Shown: positions 35,749 to 43,559, numbered from the stretch's first letter. The stretch is 64,000 nt of DNA from CAZAQV01 sp964487255 (GCA_964487255.1 CAZAQV010000009.1:124001-188000); one strand, 5' to 3'. The notes: generated from the letters alone by a model not told the origin. Program-made: numbers and translations.

Positions 35749-38061
35749 ATGCTGGCTCGGACCACGGCAAGACTCGCTATTCTCTCTCTCACCTTCGCGC
35801 TCTCGGCCTGCGGCGATGACGACGACGAAAAAACTGGGCAATCGGGTGGCGAAGATGCGCCACCAACCGCCGGTTTTCCAAAAGATGTCGAGTCGTGGCG
35901 CACCCACGCGGATCTGATCGATCTGCTCCACATGGCGGACTACGAAAGCGGCTCGCTCCACATCGACCTCGGCAGCCCCGCGGACGCGAAGTACATCGTT
36001 GGCGGATGGAAAGACAACTGGGGCAGCGCTGGCAAAGATGGCACAGCGACCTACCGCAACGTCGGCAAGCGCGCACGTCTCTATTTCCCACTGGCAAAAA
36101 AGGCCGCGACAAAAGTGTTGATGCGCATCAAACCAGTCGGCACGAAGGCAGTCAGCCCCTACATCAACAACACGCAGATCCAGTCCGTGTTTTTTGAAAA
36201 AGACGGTTTCCAAGAGATCACGTTTGACCTGCCTGCAGAGAACACCGTCGCCGGCGAGAACTACCTGCTGCTGACCTTCGGCGATGCCAAGAATATCGGC
36301 GGCGAGGAAGTGGCAGCACAAGTTCAAAGCGTCCACATTGGGCCAAGTCCGAAGGTCCAAGACGATCTGAGCGCACGGCGCGTCAAGATCAGCGGCGGCG
36401 AGCACTCTGCGTTTGTGTTGCCCGCCGGTGCGACCCTCAGTTGGTACGTGCGAGTCCCAGAACAAGGCAAGCTGCTGTTCTACGCCGGCGCAGGCCCCGG
36501 CAGTGACAAGCAGGCAGCGAAGCTAAGCGCCACCATCACGGTCGACGGCGCCGACGAAAAGAAGCTCGCAGACCAACCGCTAAAGAAGACGTGGACGGCC
36601 GTGCCCGTCGAACTCAAGGAGTTTGGTGCAAAGTTGGCCAGGCTCACGTTCAAAGCAGAGTCAGGCGCCGCAGCGGTGGCCGCTCCACGCATCATCGTTC
36701 CGCCGGCAAACGCAACCAAGAAGGACAAACCCAAAAACTTGATCGTCCTTCTGATCGACACGCTACGCGCTGAGCGCCTGCAAATCTACAACCCCAAGTC
36801 CCGGGTGAAGAGCCCAATCCTGAACGGACTCGCGAAAGAGGGCACGGTGTTCGAAAAAGCGCATTCGCCGGAGAACTGGACGAAACCCTCCGTCGCGTCG
36901 GTCTTGACCGCGCTCTACCCAGTGTCGCATGGCGCGCGAAGCCAGTCGGCCGTGCTTAGCGAAAAAGCCGTCCTGCTCAGCGAACACCTCAAGGCGCAGG
37001 GCTACGCAACCGGAAGCTTCATCGCCAACGGCTATGTGTCCGACCGCTTTGGCTTCGACCAGGGCTGGGACAAGTACCGAAACTTCATTCGAGAATCTGG
37101 CAGCACAGACGCTTCCAACGTGTTCAAAGAATCCGGAGACTGGGCCGAGAGCAACAAGGACAAGCCTTTCTTTTTGTACGTTCAAACCATCGACCCGCAC
37201 GTGCCCTACCGACCTGGCGACGAGTACACGAAAATGTACGACCCACGAAATGACTACAGCGGCCCTGTCGAACCCAACAGCACGGGCATCCTGCTCGAGA
37301 AAGCCAAAAAGAAAGAGGTCACGCTCAACGAGAGCGACCGAACGCGTTTGATGGCGCTTCACGACGGCGAAATTACGAAACACGACGTTTTTCTCGGCAA
37401 GTTCGTTGAGCGCATGAAGAAGCTCGGTATTTGGGAGAACTCGCTTTTCGTGGTGGTCTCTGACCACGGCGAGGAGTTCAATGAGCACGGAAGTTGGGGC
37501 CACGGACAATCGGTCTACGAAGAGCTTTTACATGTTCCACTGTTCTTCCGTCATCCAGGCAGCGTGCCAAGCGGGCAGCGGGTCGCGCACTCGGTGAGCA
37601 CGATGGACCTGGCGCCGACCGCGCTCGAGTTGATGGGCGCCAAACCTCTTCCAAAGGCAGAAGGTCGTTCACTTGTCGGCGACCTCTTCGGAGACGCGCC
37701 GCCGCTCACCGGCGGCTTTTCGTTCAGCGATTTCTGGGACGAGCGTCGTGTGCTCACGACGGCCAACTGGAAGTTTTTGGTGCGTGGTAACCTGACGCAC
37801 TCGATGTTCGATCTCAAAAACGACCCCTGGGAGAAAAAGCAACTCACGGGCGAAGAAGCCCCCATCGCGGCGCGCTTTTCACGCATCATGCTGGGTCAGT
37901 TTCTTGCCGCCAAAGACCGCAGAAACTTCACGAGCGCCAATCAGACCGAAGATGCGTCGCTCCAAGCTGGCGAGGTCAAAATGGACGACGACCTGCGCAA
38001 ACAACTCGAAGCGCTTGGCTACATGAATCCGGACGCTCCTGCCCCCGGGAGCGAAGGGTGA
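35749..38061 (+). CDS. Sulfatase-superfamily lipoprotein with Thr at the nucleophile position
   Basis: 770 aa from ATG 35749, with signal peptide and lipobox (TFALSAC, then GDDDDE). Residues about 45-320 are a beta-rich N-terminal region. The alkaline-phosphatase/sulfatase domain starts with LIVLLIDTLRAERL (metal Asp 337). The nucleophile motif reads WTKPSVASVLTALYP, so Thr378 stands where true sulfatases have Cys/Ser for formylglycine and the following Arg is Val. SDHGEEFNEHG and HVPLFF complete the metal site. Thr nucleophiles are typical of phosphotransferases, so transfer or hydrolysis of a phosphate group is more likely than sulfate. The stop lies in the first copy of the 110-bp repeat. 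Confidence 0.82.
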   Translation: MLARTTARLAILSLTFALSACGDDDDEKTGQSGGEDAPPTAGFPKDVESWRTHADLIDLLHMADYESGSLHIDLGSPADAKYIVGGWKDNWGSAGKDGTATYRNVGKRARLYFPLAKKAATKVLMRIKPVGTKAVSPYINNTQIQSVFFEKDGFQEITFDLPAENTVAGENYLLLTFGDAKNIGGEEVAAQVQSVHIGPSPKVQDDLSARRVKISGGEHSAFVLPAGATLSWYVRVPEQGKLLFYAGAGPGSDKQAAKLSATITVDGADEKKLADQPLKKTWTAVPVELKEFGAKLARLTFKAESGAAAVAAPRIIVPPANATKKDKPKNLIVLLIDTLRAERLQIYNPKSRVKSPILNGLAKEGTVFEKAHSPENWTKPSVASVLTALYPVSHGARSQSAVLSEKAVLLSEHLKAQGYATGSFIANGYVSDRFGFDQGWDKYRNFIRESGSTDASNVFKESGDWAESNKDKPFFLYVQTIDPHVPYRPGDEYTKMYDPRNDYSGPVEPNSTGILLEKAKKKEVTLNESDRTRLMALHDGEITKHDVFLGKFVERMKKLGIWENSLFVVVSDHGEEFNEHGSWGHGQSVYEELLHVPLFFRHPGSVPSGQRVAHSVSTMDLAPTALELMGAKPLPKAEGRSLVGDLFGDAPPLTGGFSFSDFWDERRVLTTANWKFLVRGNLTHSMFDLKNDPWEKKQLTGEEAPIAARFSRIMLGQFLAAKDRRNFTSANQTEDASLQAGEVKMDDDLRKQLEALGYMNPDAPAPGSEG

Positions 38062-38280
38062 TTGTAGCGTCCGCGATGAGCCCAGTGACTGCAGAAGTCG
38101 ATGTGGTATTTCCACATCGCTGCTTCGGAAGAAGCGGTATGGCGAAGAGCAATAGGCAGAGCGAAGGGTGATTGTAGCGTCCGCGATGAGCCCAGTGACT
38201 GGAGAAGTCGATGTGGTATTTCCACATCGATACTTCGGAAGGAACGATATGGCGAAGAGCAATAGGCAGAGCGAAGGGTG
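38051..38280. repeat. Two tandem 110-bp repeats plus a 10-bp partial third
   Basis: Units 38051-38160 and 38161-38270 differ at about six positions; 38271-38280 repeats the first ten bases (GCGAAGGGTG). Each unit contains the hairpin ATGTGG-5 nt-CCACAT and the block TTCGGAAG followed by a GCGGTAT/ACGATAT-type stretch and GCGAAGAGC. A diverged relative lies at about 46851-46950. The first 10-mer holds the last codons and stop of the sulfatase-type gene; the last one supplies the GTG start of pyrC. Confidence 0.92.
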
Positions 38281-39630
38281 AGTAAGACCGAAACGTACGA
38301 CTTGATTGTTCGCGGTGGGGTCTGCGTGACCCCGAACGGGCGCGAACAATGCGACATTGGCATTCGCGACGGCCGCTTTTGCGCCCTCGGCGACTTGAGC
38401 GCCGCACAGGCCAAAGAAACCTTGGACGCCAAAGGCCTGCACGTGCTGCCAGGCGTGATCGACAGCCAAGTGCACTTTCGCGAACCCGGGCTGACGCAAA
38501 AAGAAGACCTGGAGAGCGGAACTCGGGGCGCCGCGCTCGGTGGCGTCACGGCCATCTTTGAGATGCCGAACACCAAGCCCCCAACGGACACCAGCGCTCA
38601 GCTCGAGGAAAAGCTGCAACGTGCAAAAAAGAGCGCGTGGACCGACCACGCGTTCTTTGTCGGCGCCACGCCCAACAATGCAGCGGCCCTGCGCGAACTC
38701 GAGCTTCACCCCGGATGCAGCGGCGTCAAGATCTTCATGGGTTCGTCGACAGGCACTTTACTCGTCGACCAGGACGCCGCACTGGAACGGGTGCTTCGCT
38801 CGGGTTATCGTCGGGTCGCCGTCCACTGCGAAGACGAAGCGCGGCTCATCGAACGCAAGGGCATCCTTGAAGGCGCGCACGACGATCCAAGCAAGCACCC
38901 GGAATGGCGCGATGTCGAGACTGCACTTCGCGCCACGCAGCGCCTAATTCGAGCTGCGCGCAAGACTCACCGCTTGGTTCATGTGCTTCACGTCACGACC
39001 GCCGACGAGATGCGCTTCTTAGCGGAACACAAAGACATCGCAACAGTCGAGTGCACACCACAGCACCTCACACTCGAAGCACCGGACTGCTACGAGCGCC
39101 TCGGCACCTTCGCACAGATGAACCCACCGATTCGCACGCGCGAGCATCGCGAGGCGCTTTGGGAGGCTTTGCGAAGCGGCATCGTCGACGTGCTCGGCTC
39201 CGACCACGCGCCGCACACACGTGAAGAAAAGGCACGCCCCTACCCCGCGAGTCCTTCGGGCATGCCCGGCGTGCAAACGCTCGTCCCCATCATGCTCAAC
39301 CACGTACACGAAGGCCGACTCACGCTGGAACGCTTCGTGGACCTAACTTCGGCTGGCCCCGCTCGACTCTTCGGCATCGCCAGCAAGGGAAGGATTGCGC
39401 TGGGCTACGATGCCGACCTCACCGTGGTGGACCTCGCGCAGAGCTGGACCATCGAGGACAAATGGATGGCCACCAAATCTGGATGGACCCCCTTCGCCGG
39501 AATGCAGGTGACCGGTAGGCCGCTCAGCACGATAATTCGAGGACAGATCGTCATGCGTGACGGAGAACTTCAAGGCGAGCCGTGCGGTGAGCCCGTGCGA
39601 TTTGGCGCCCTCGGCCACGCAACGGCGTAA
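38278..39630 (+). CDS. pyrC: Dihydroorotase
   Basis: 450 aa, GTG start at 38278 inside the partial repeat. It cyclises carbamoyl-aspartate to dihydroorotate in pyrimidine synthesis. Seen: LPGVIDSQVHFREPGLTQKEDL, FEMPNTKPPT, GVKIFMGSSTG, VHCEDEARL, CTPQHLTLE, LGSDHAPHTREEK. The usual HxH metal pair reads QVH, first His replaced by Gln; I recall this in a branch of bacterial dihydroorotases, so the enzyme may still be active. Other metal ligands (His in VHCED, Asp in SDHAPH) are present. Without the repeat array, its start would overlap the upstream stop (GTGA). Confidence 0.88.
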   Translation: MSKTETYDLIVRGGVCVTPNGREQCDIGIRDGRFCALGDLSAAQAKETLDAKGLHVLPGVIDSQVHFREPGLTQKEDLESGTRGAALGGVTAIFEMPNTKPPTDTSAQLEEKLQRAKKSAWTDHAFFVGATPNNAAALRELELHPGCSGVKIFMGSSTGTLLVDQDAALERVLRSGYRRVAVHCEDEARLIERKGILEGAHDDPSKHPEWRDVETALRATQRLIRAARKTHRLVHVLHVTTADEMRFLAEHKDIATVECTPQHLTLEAPDCYERLGTFAQMNPPIRTREHREALWEALRSGIVDVLGSDHAPHTREEKARPYPASPSGMPGVQTLVPIMLNHVHEGRLTLERFVDLTSAGPARLFGIASKGRIALGYDADLTVVDLAQSWTIEDKWMATKSGWTPFAGMQVTGRPLSTIIRGQIVMRDGELQGEPCGEPVRFGALGHATA

Positions 39631-39672
39631 AGCGAGAATACCTTTAAAAACTGCGTTCTGAACGCTTACCTC

Positions 39673-39729
39673 TTGACGGGTTTGGCCTCCATACGGATCA
39701 TCGTACCTCGTCGATGTTCAGAACATCGA
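39673..39729 (+). promoter_or_regulatory. Promoter and 19-bp palindrome upstream of the DksA-like gene
   Basis: A sigma70-like promoter TTGACG (39673-39678), 17-bp spacer, GATCAT (39696-39701) is followed, just after the expected transcription start, by the perfect inverted repeat TCGATGTTC-A-GAACATCGA (39711-39729). The ribosome site GAGGAA lies between the palindrome and the ATG at 39742. A perfect 9-bp arm repeat with one central base looks like a repressor operator; an mRNA hairpin is the alternative. Confidence 0.55.
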
Positions 39730-39741
39730 TTGTGAGGAACC

Positions 39742-40389
39742 ATGGCAACGAAGAAGAAGTCGACCAAGAAGAAGAGCAGCGCGAAGAAAGCAGCCTCCAA
39801 AAAGAAGGCCAGCACCAAGAAAGCGGCTTCCAAAAAGAAGGCCAGCACCAAAAAGGCTGCCTCCAAAAAGGCTGCCTCCAAAAAGAAGGCCCCGAGCAAG
39901 AAGAAAGCTTCGGCCAAGAGCTCGTCAAAGGGTTCCGCTAAGAAGGCTTCGGCAGCGAGTGGCGCGAAGCCGAAGAAGAGCCACCCGCAGGAAGTCGACA
40001 GCCCCAAGCAAGACGACGACTCGGAACTCACAAGGAAGCAGCTCGAACTGCTCCACGCCAAGTTGCTTCACGAGCGACGCCGCGTCCGCGAGGGCATGGA
40101 CATTCGGCTTTCCGACGCCATCAATGACATGGAGCCGCTGGCCGACGACGTTGACATTGCGCAGCGCCACAGCGAACAGGCGGCGCTCATGCGATTTGCC
40201 GACAAAGAACGCAAGCTCCTTTTGGAGATCGAGCATGCGCTCGAAAAGATGGACAACGGCGAGTATGGGGTCTGCGAAGGGACGGGCGAGCCCATCTCTT
40301 TCAAGCGTCTCGAGGTGCGGCCTTGGACACGTTACAGCGTCGAATATAAAGAGCAGCTCGAGCGCGAACGCCGCCAACACCGCCGTTAG
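39742..40389 (+). CDS. DksA/TraR-like protein with histone H1-like tail and no zinc cysteines
   Basis: 215 aa. Residues 1 to about 80 are a Lys/Ala/Ser tail of KKKAST/KKAAS units, resembling the C-terminal tail of histone H1 and encoded by a 33-bp DNA repeat. The rest is DksA/TraR-like: a coiled coil (about 95-170) and the C-terminal finger region GEYGVCEGTGEPISFKRLEVRP. Of the four zinc-ligand positions only C178 remains; others read Thr181, Ser199 and Tyr202. Loss of ligands predicts a zinc-free fold. Likely a transcription regulator binding RNA polymerase and DNA; the tail suggests nucleoid association. A promoter with a palindromic site lies upstream. Confidence 0.8.
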   Translation: MATKKKSTKKKSSAKKAASKKKASTKKAASKKKASTKKAASKKAASKKKAPSKKKASAKSSSKGSAKKASAASGAKPKKSHPQEVDSPKQDDDSELTRKQLELLHAKLLHERRRVREGMDIRLSDAINDMEPLADDVDIAQRHSEQAALMRFADKERKLLLEIEHALEKMDNGEYGVCEGTGEPISFKRLEVRPWTRYSVEYKEQLERERRQHRR

Positions 40390-40396
40390 TCCCGCT

Positions 40397-40879
40397 TCAC
40401 TGCGACCAGTGGTGGTGCGTGGCTTCCTCGAGCGCTTCGAATATCTGCGAAGCATTATAGCCATTGCCGAGTGTGCACTCGTCAGGGCTTCCGATCCAAA
40501 CGCTCTCACTCATATCGGCCGGAGCGTAGGGTTCGTCCACCACCCCAAACGATGTGCCGCTCGGGAACTCTGCGGAATAAAAGGGCACGGGCAGTCCGAA
40601 CCACGTGTGATGCAAGCGCATGCCCTGCGCGGTGACTTTGATCCGCCAGCCTACTCCGGCCCCAATCACGATCGAGAGAAGCATCCACATTGCCAGCCCA
40701 GCAAAAGAGCTATCTGACAGATACATCACCAATGGCAGCGTCACGGCACCGTGCACCAGGCTTAGAGCGCCCATCGCCCAGTCCCAGCCGCGTATTGTAG
40801 TGAACGTCGCCTGACGGTCTTGCCACCAACCATAGGGTGGCCAACCACCTCGCTTCGTTGGCGACTTGTTCGCCATCAT
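40397..40879 (-). CDS. Small membrane protein, unrecognised
   Basis: 160 aa with two predicted TM helices (MGALSLVHGAVTLPLVMYL and LAMWMLLSIVIGAGVGW) and a hydrophilic C-terminal part ending HHHW. It starts 2 nt after the pyrH stop, so it is probably translated from the rpsB-tsf-pyrH transcript, in the slot where frr is found in many bacteria. No family recognised. Confidence 0.6.
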   Translation of the reverse strand: MMANKSPTKRGGWPPYGWWQDRQATFTTIRGWDWAMGALSLVHGAVTLPLVMYLSDSSFAGLAMWMLLSIVIGAGVGWRIKVTAQGMRLHHTWFGLPVPFYSAEFPSGTSFGVVDEPYAPADMSESVWIGSPDECTLGNGYNASQIFEALEEATHHHWSQ

Positions 40880-40881
40880 CG

Positions 40882-41601
40882 TCAGGCGGGGGGGGGGTTT
40901 TCGCTGACCAGGGTACCCACTTCTTCACCGCGTACGGCACGCTGCATCACGCCTTTGTCCATCTGCACCACGCGAATCCGGAGATTGTTCTCACGGCACA
41001 GGGTCACAGCGGTCTGGTCCATCACACCCATGCGATCAGCGATGAAGCGATCGTAGGTCACGTAGGGCAGCATCACGGCGGTGGAGTCTTTCGCGGGATC
41101 ACGGTCGAAGACGCCCTCAACCTTCGTCGCCTTGATAAGCACGTCGGCGCCAATCTCCATCGCGCGTAAAGCGGCCGCGGTGTCGGTTGAGAAGTACGGG
41201 TTTCCCGTGCCCGCAACGAAAATCACGATACGCCCTTTTTCCAAGTGACGAACCGCTCGGCGGCGAATGTAGGGCTCAGCCACTTGCTTCATGTCGAGCG
41301 AGGACAGGACGCGCGTATGCACGCCCTTTTTCTCGAGCGCATCTTGCATGGCGATGCCGTTGATCACGGTCGCGAGCATGCCCATTTGGTCAGCGCTCGT
41401 TCGGTCCATGCCCGAAGCGCTCCCTTTGAGCCCACGGAAGATATTGCCACCCCCGATCACCAGGCCGAGCTCGACGCCCTCGCCGTGCACCTCCGCGAGG
41501 TCGCCGGCCACGCGCGCCAGCGTGTCCGGGTCGAGGCCGAAGCCCCCCACTTCACCGCAAAGCACCTCACCTGAAATCTTTAGCATTACTCGTCGTGTCA
41601 T
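40882..41601 (-). CDS. pyrH: UMP kinase
   Basis: 239 aa from ATG 41601 (MTRRVMLKISGEVL), which has GAGGT 7 nt upstream; ATGs at 41607 and 41628 are less well placed. It phosphorylates UMP to UDP and forms hexamers. Seen: LKISGEVLCG, VIGGGNIFRG, DQMGMLATVINGIAMQDALE, FVAGTGNPYFSTDTAAALRA, KVEGVFDRDP. Part of rpsB-tsf-pyrH. The 3' end is a run of ten C on the coding strand (poly-G at 40888-40897) directly before the stop, encoding PPP; slippage there would change only the extreme C-terminus. Confidence 0.95.
   Translation of the reverse strand: MTRRVMLKISGEVLCGEVGGFGLDPDTLARVAGDLAEVHGEGVELGLVIGGGNIFRGLKGSASGMDRTSADQMGMLATVINGIAMQDALEKKGVHTRVLSSLDMKQVAEPYIRRRAVRHLEKGRIVIFVAGTGNPYFSTDTAAALRAMEIGADVLIKATKVEGVFDRDPAKDSTAVMLPYVTYDRFIADRMGVMDQTAVTLCRENNLRIRVVQMDKGVMQRAVRGEEVGTLVSENPPPA
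40888..40897. repeat. Ten-base G/C homopolymer at the pyrH 3' end
   Basis: Ten consecutive G on plus (C on the coding strand) end 4 bases before the pyrH stop codon. Such tracts are prone to slippage and to sequencing error. Confidence 0.9.
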
Positions 41602-41603
41602 CG

Positions 41604-41762
41604 TCATACCTCGATCTGCGAAGCCCAAAAACGGTTTGTGCTAGCTGCACAAACCTGTTTGACGCTGAGCTTGGCCGGGGGAGCTGGGGTGAATCGCTTC
41701 GAGGAAGCGAGAGGGGTTGGGTGCCAACCCCTGGAAGACAGTAGCATTACACGCCGCGTCAT
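41604..41762 (-). CDS. Possible 52-aa upstream ORF repeating the start of pyrH
   Basis: Reads MTRRVMLLSSRGW at its N-terminus; the first seven residues equal those of UMP kinase. At DNA level 18 of 21 bases match the pyrH start and all three differences are at third codon positions. The ORF ends in TGA overlapping an in-frame pyrH ATG at 41607 (ATGA). There is no Shine-Dalgarno sequence upstream, so translation is doubtful. It may be a remnant of a partial duplication, or a leader ORF. Confidence 0.25.
   Translation of the reverse strand: MTRRVMLLSSRGWHPTPLASSKRFTPAPPAKLSVKQVCAASTNRFWASQIEV
41695..41732 (-). promoter_or_regulatory. Two adjacent hairpins in the pyrH leader
   Basis: CGCTTC (41695-41700)/GAAGCG (41704-41709) and AGGGGTTGG (41712-41720)/CCAACCCCT (41724-41732) are perfect inverted repeats with 3-nt loops in the 269-bp gap between tsf and pyrH. 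No U-run follows on either strand, so they are not intrinsic terminators. They could protect mRNA ends or modulate pyrH. Confidence 0.5.
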
Positions 41763-41820
41763 GAGGAGGACGTAGCAAACAAACCCGACGCGCGAAAGTC
41801 GTCATTGAGTTGAATTGGAT

Positions 41821-41850
41821 ACGCCCCGCTAGCAAAAGCCAGCAGGGCGT
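41821..41850 (-). terminator. Terminator-like hairpin after tsf
   Basis: Inverted repeat ACGCCC (41821-41826)/GGGCGT (41845-41850), with further imperfect pairing inward to a loop that includes AAAA, lies 20 bp after the tsf stop. There is no U-run after it, so it may attenuate or stabilise rather than stop transcription before pyrH. Confidence 0.35.
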
Positions 41851-41870
41851 CAGCCAAGAGTCAATCGCGA

Positions 41871-42548
41871 CTAGTTGGTGCCAGCGATGGTGGCGGCCAC
41901 GTCGGCAGCCAGGTCGTTGACCTTCTTTTCGATGCCCTCACCGAGTTCGAAGCGCACGAATCGGCGAACCGCAATCTTCTCGCCGATCTTTGCCGTCAAC
42001 GCCGTGGCAATCTCACCGACCGTGCGGCCGTCGTCGTCCTGCACCGAAGGCTGCTCGTCAAGACAAGCCTCGGTAAGCCACTTGTTGATCTTGCCGTCGA
42101 TAATTTTCTCAAGTGCCGCTTCAGGTTTCTTTTTACCCGTGGCTTTCTCTTCCTCGCGCATCTGGCCAAGGTAGAACTCGCGCTTCTTGGCAATCACGTC
42201 GGCGTCTACCTCTTCGCGGCGCACGAACTCGGGCGACATCGAAGCGATCTGAAGACCCACCATATTCACGAACTCTTTGAAGTCCTCGTTGCGCGCCACG
42301 AAGTCGGTCTGACAGTTGACCTCGACCAGCACGCCAAGGCGATCGCCAGGGTGGATGTAGGAGTGAATCACGCCCTCAGCAGCGATTGCGCCTGCTTTCT
42401 TGGCAGCCTTTGCAAGACCCTTCTGCTGAATAATTTCGACCGCTTTCTCTTCGTCGCCCTCGGTCTCTAAGAGCGCCTTTTTGCAGTCCATCATGCCCGC
42501 GCCTGTACGGTCGCGGAGTGCTTTTACTTGCTGTGCGGAAACTTGCAT
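41871..42548 (-). CDS. tsf: Elongation factor Ts
   Basis: 225 aa, the short EF-Ts type. It exchanges GDP for GTP on EF-Tu. The N-terminal UBA-like domain reads LRDRTGAGMMDCKKALLETEGD; the core contains EVNCQTDFVARNEDFKEF, the EF-Tu contact region. It starts 2 nt after the rpsB stop. Downstream, 269 bp separate it from pyrH. Confidence 0.96.
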   Translation of the reverse strand: MQVSAQQVKALRDRTGAGMMDCKKALLETEGDEEKAVEIIQQKGLAKAAKKAGAIAAEGVIHSYIHPGDRLGVLVEVNCQTDFVARNEDFKEFVNMVGLQIASMSPEFVRREEVDADVIAKKREFYLGQMREEEKATGKKKPEAALEKIIDGKINKWLTEACLDEQPSVQDDDGRTVGEIATALTAKIGEKIAVRRFVRFELGEGIEKKVNDLAADVAATIAGTN

Positions 42549-42550
42549 GA

Positions 42551-43516
42551 CTACTTTTTACCTTCCTCTACAGGAGCCGCGGGGGGTTGTGGGTCGCCAG
42601 GATCGACGGCCGGAGGTATCGCGTTGGCGGGAGGCTTGCGACGCGCACGTGCGAACTCAACCGCAGGGCCTGCGCCCGGTGCACCACCCGCGTGAAAGTT
42701 CTCGTTGCCGGTCGTGCGACGCTTGCTCATGCCCTCCACGCAGGCATCCGCGATGCGAGACGTGATGAGGCGAATCGAGCGAATCGCGTCATCGTTACCG
42801 GGGATGACAAAATCGATGAGCTCGGGGTCGCAGTTGGTGTCGGTCAGCGCGACGATGGGGATATGTAATTTGCGCGCCTCGCGAATTGCGATGTGCTCAT
42901 TGCTCGGGTCGACGACGAACATCACAGCTGGAAGCGAATCCATCATCTTAATACCACCGAGGTACTTCTGCAGCTTTTCGGTGTCACGTCGAATCATGAC
43001 CGCTTCTTTTTTCAGGAGAAGGTCGAGCTCGCCTTCTTCATCTTGACGCTCAAGTTCGCGCAGACGCTCGATGCTGCCCTTCACGGTGCGGAAGTTCGTC
43101 AGCGTTCCACCGAGCCAACGGCCCGTAACGTAAAACTGCTGCGCTCGCTTTGCTTCCTCGGCAATGACGTCTGCGGCCTGGCGTTTGGTGCCTACGAAAA
43201 GAACGTGGCCGCCACGCGCGACGCGCTCGGAAACGAACTCGAACGCGCGCTTGAACAACACGGCGGTCTGATCGAGGTCGAGAATGTGAATGCCATTGCG
43301 TGCACCGAAGATGTACTGACGCATCTTGGGGTTCCAGCGGCGCGTTTGATGGCCAAAGTGAACACCCGCATCAATAAATGCTCGAATGCCGATGGGAAGG
43401 TCGCCGCTCGCCACGCTCTCGGCCTCGACGGCCTCTGCCATGGTTGCTGGCTCGTTGTTGTTGGGTTCGCTGGCGCCAGCGTTTTGCTGGCTGCCTGTCG
43501 CCTCGCTAGTTTCCAT
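42551..43516 (-). CDS. rpsB: 30S ribosomal protein S2
   Basis: 321 aa from ATG 43516, chosen because it follows a strong GGAGGA site; a longer in-frame extension lacks one. S2 domain: AGVHFGHQTRRWNPKM, IFGARNGIHILDLDQT, VGTKRQAADVI, YVTGRWLGGTLTNF, DTNCDPELIDFVIPGNDDA. Two unusual low-complexity additions flank it: an acidic Glu/Ala/Asn-rich N-terminus (about 35 residues) and a Pro/Ala-rich C-terminus (about 50 residues). First gene of rpsB-tsf-pyrH. Confidence 0.96.
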   Translation of the reverse strand: METSEATGSQQNAGASEPNNNEPATMAEAVEAESVASGDLPIGIRAFIDAGVHFGHQTRRWNPKMRQYIFGARNGIHILDLDQTAVLFKRAFEFVSERVARGGHVLFVGTKRQAADVIAEEAKRAQQFYVTGRWLGGTLTNFRTVKGSIERLRELERQDEEGELDLLLKKEAVMIRRDTEKLQKYLGGIKMMDSLPAVMFVVDPSNEHIAIREARKLHIPIVALTDTNCDPELIDFVIPGNDDAIRSIRLITSRIADACVEGMSKRRTTGNENFHAGGAPGAGPAVEFARARRKPPANAIPPAVDPGDPQPPAAPVEEGKK

Positions 43517-43530
43517 ATTGTCCTCCGGTT

Positions 43531-43559
43531 GTTTCCTCCACCCGCGCGCCACAGGAAAC
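43531..43559 (-). promoter_or_regulatory. Hairpin in the rpsB 5' leader
   Basis: GTTTCCT (43531-43537)/AGGAAAC (43553-43559) forms a perfect 7-bp stem about 15 nt upstream of the rpsB start, next to its ribosome site. S2 operons are autoregulated in other bacteria through leader RNA; that this stem does so here is inference. A separate palindrome GGTTTCGAAACC lies further upstream. Confidence 0.4.

Noticed and set aside
35703..35933. Extension of the alpha/beta hydrolase to ATG 35933
   Set aside because: It would overlap the signal peptide of the divergent lipoprotein and shows no hydrolase similarity.
38051..38280. CRISPR array
   Set aside because: Units are 110 bp without short repeats and unique spacers; no cas genes are present. 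The 84-bp and GGGAAGGATCGCC repeats fail for the same reason.
41641..41835. 64-codon minus-strand frame between tsf and pyrH
   Set aside because: No ribosome site or family; a different frame carries the pyrH-start duplication.
41821..41850. Strong intrinsic terminator after tsf
   Set aside because: The hairpin is imperfect inside and has no U-run, so it is kept only as a weak terminator-like site.
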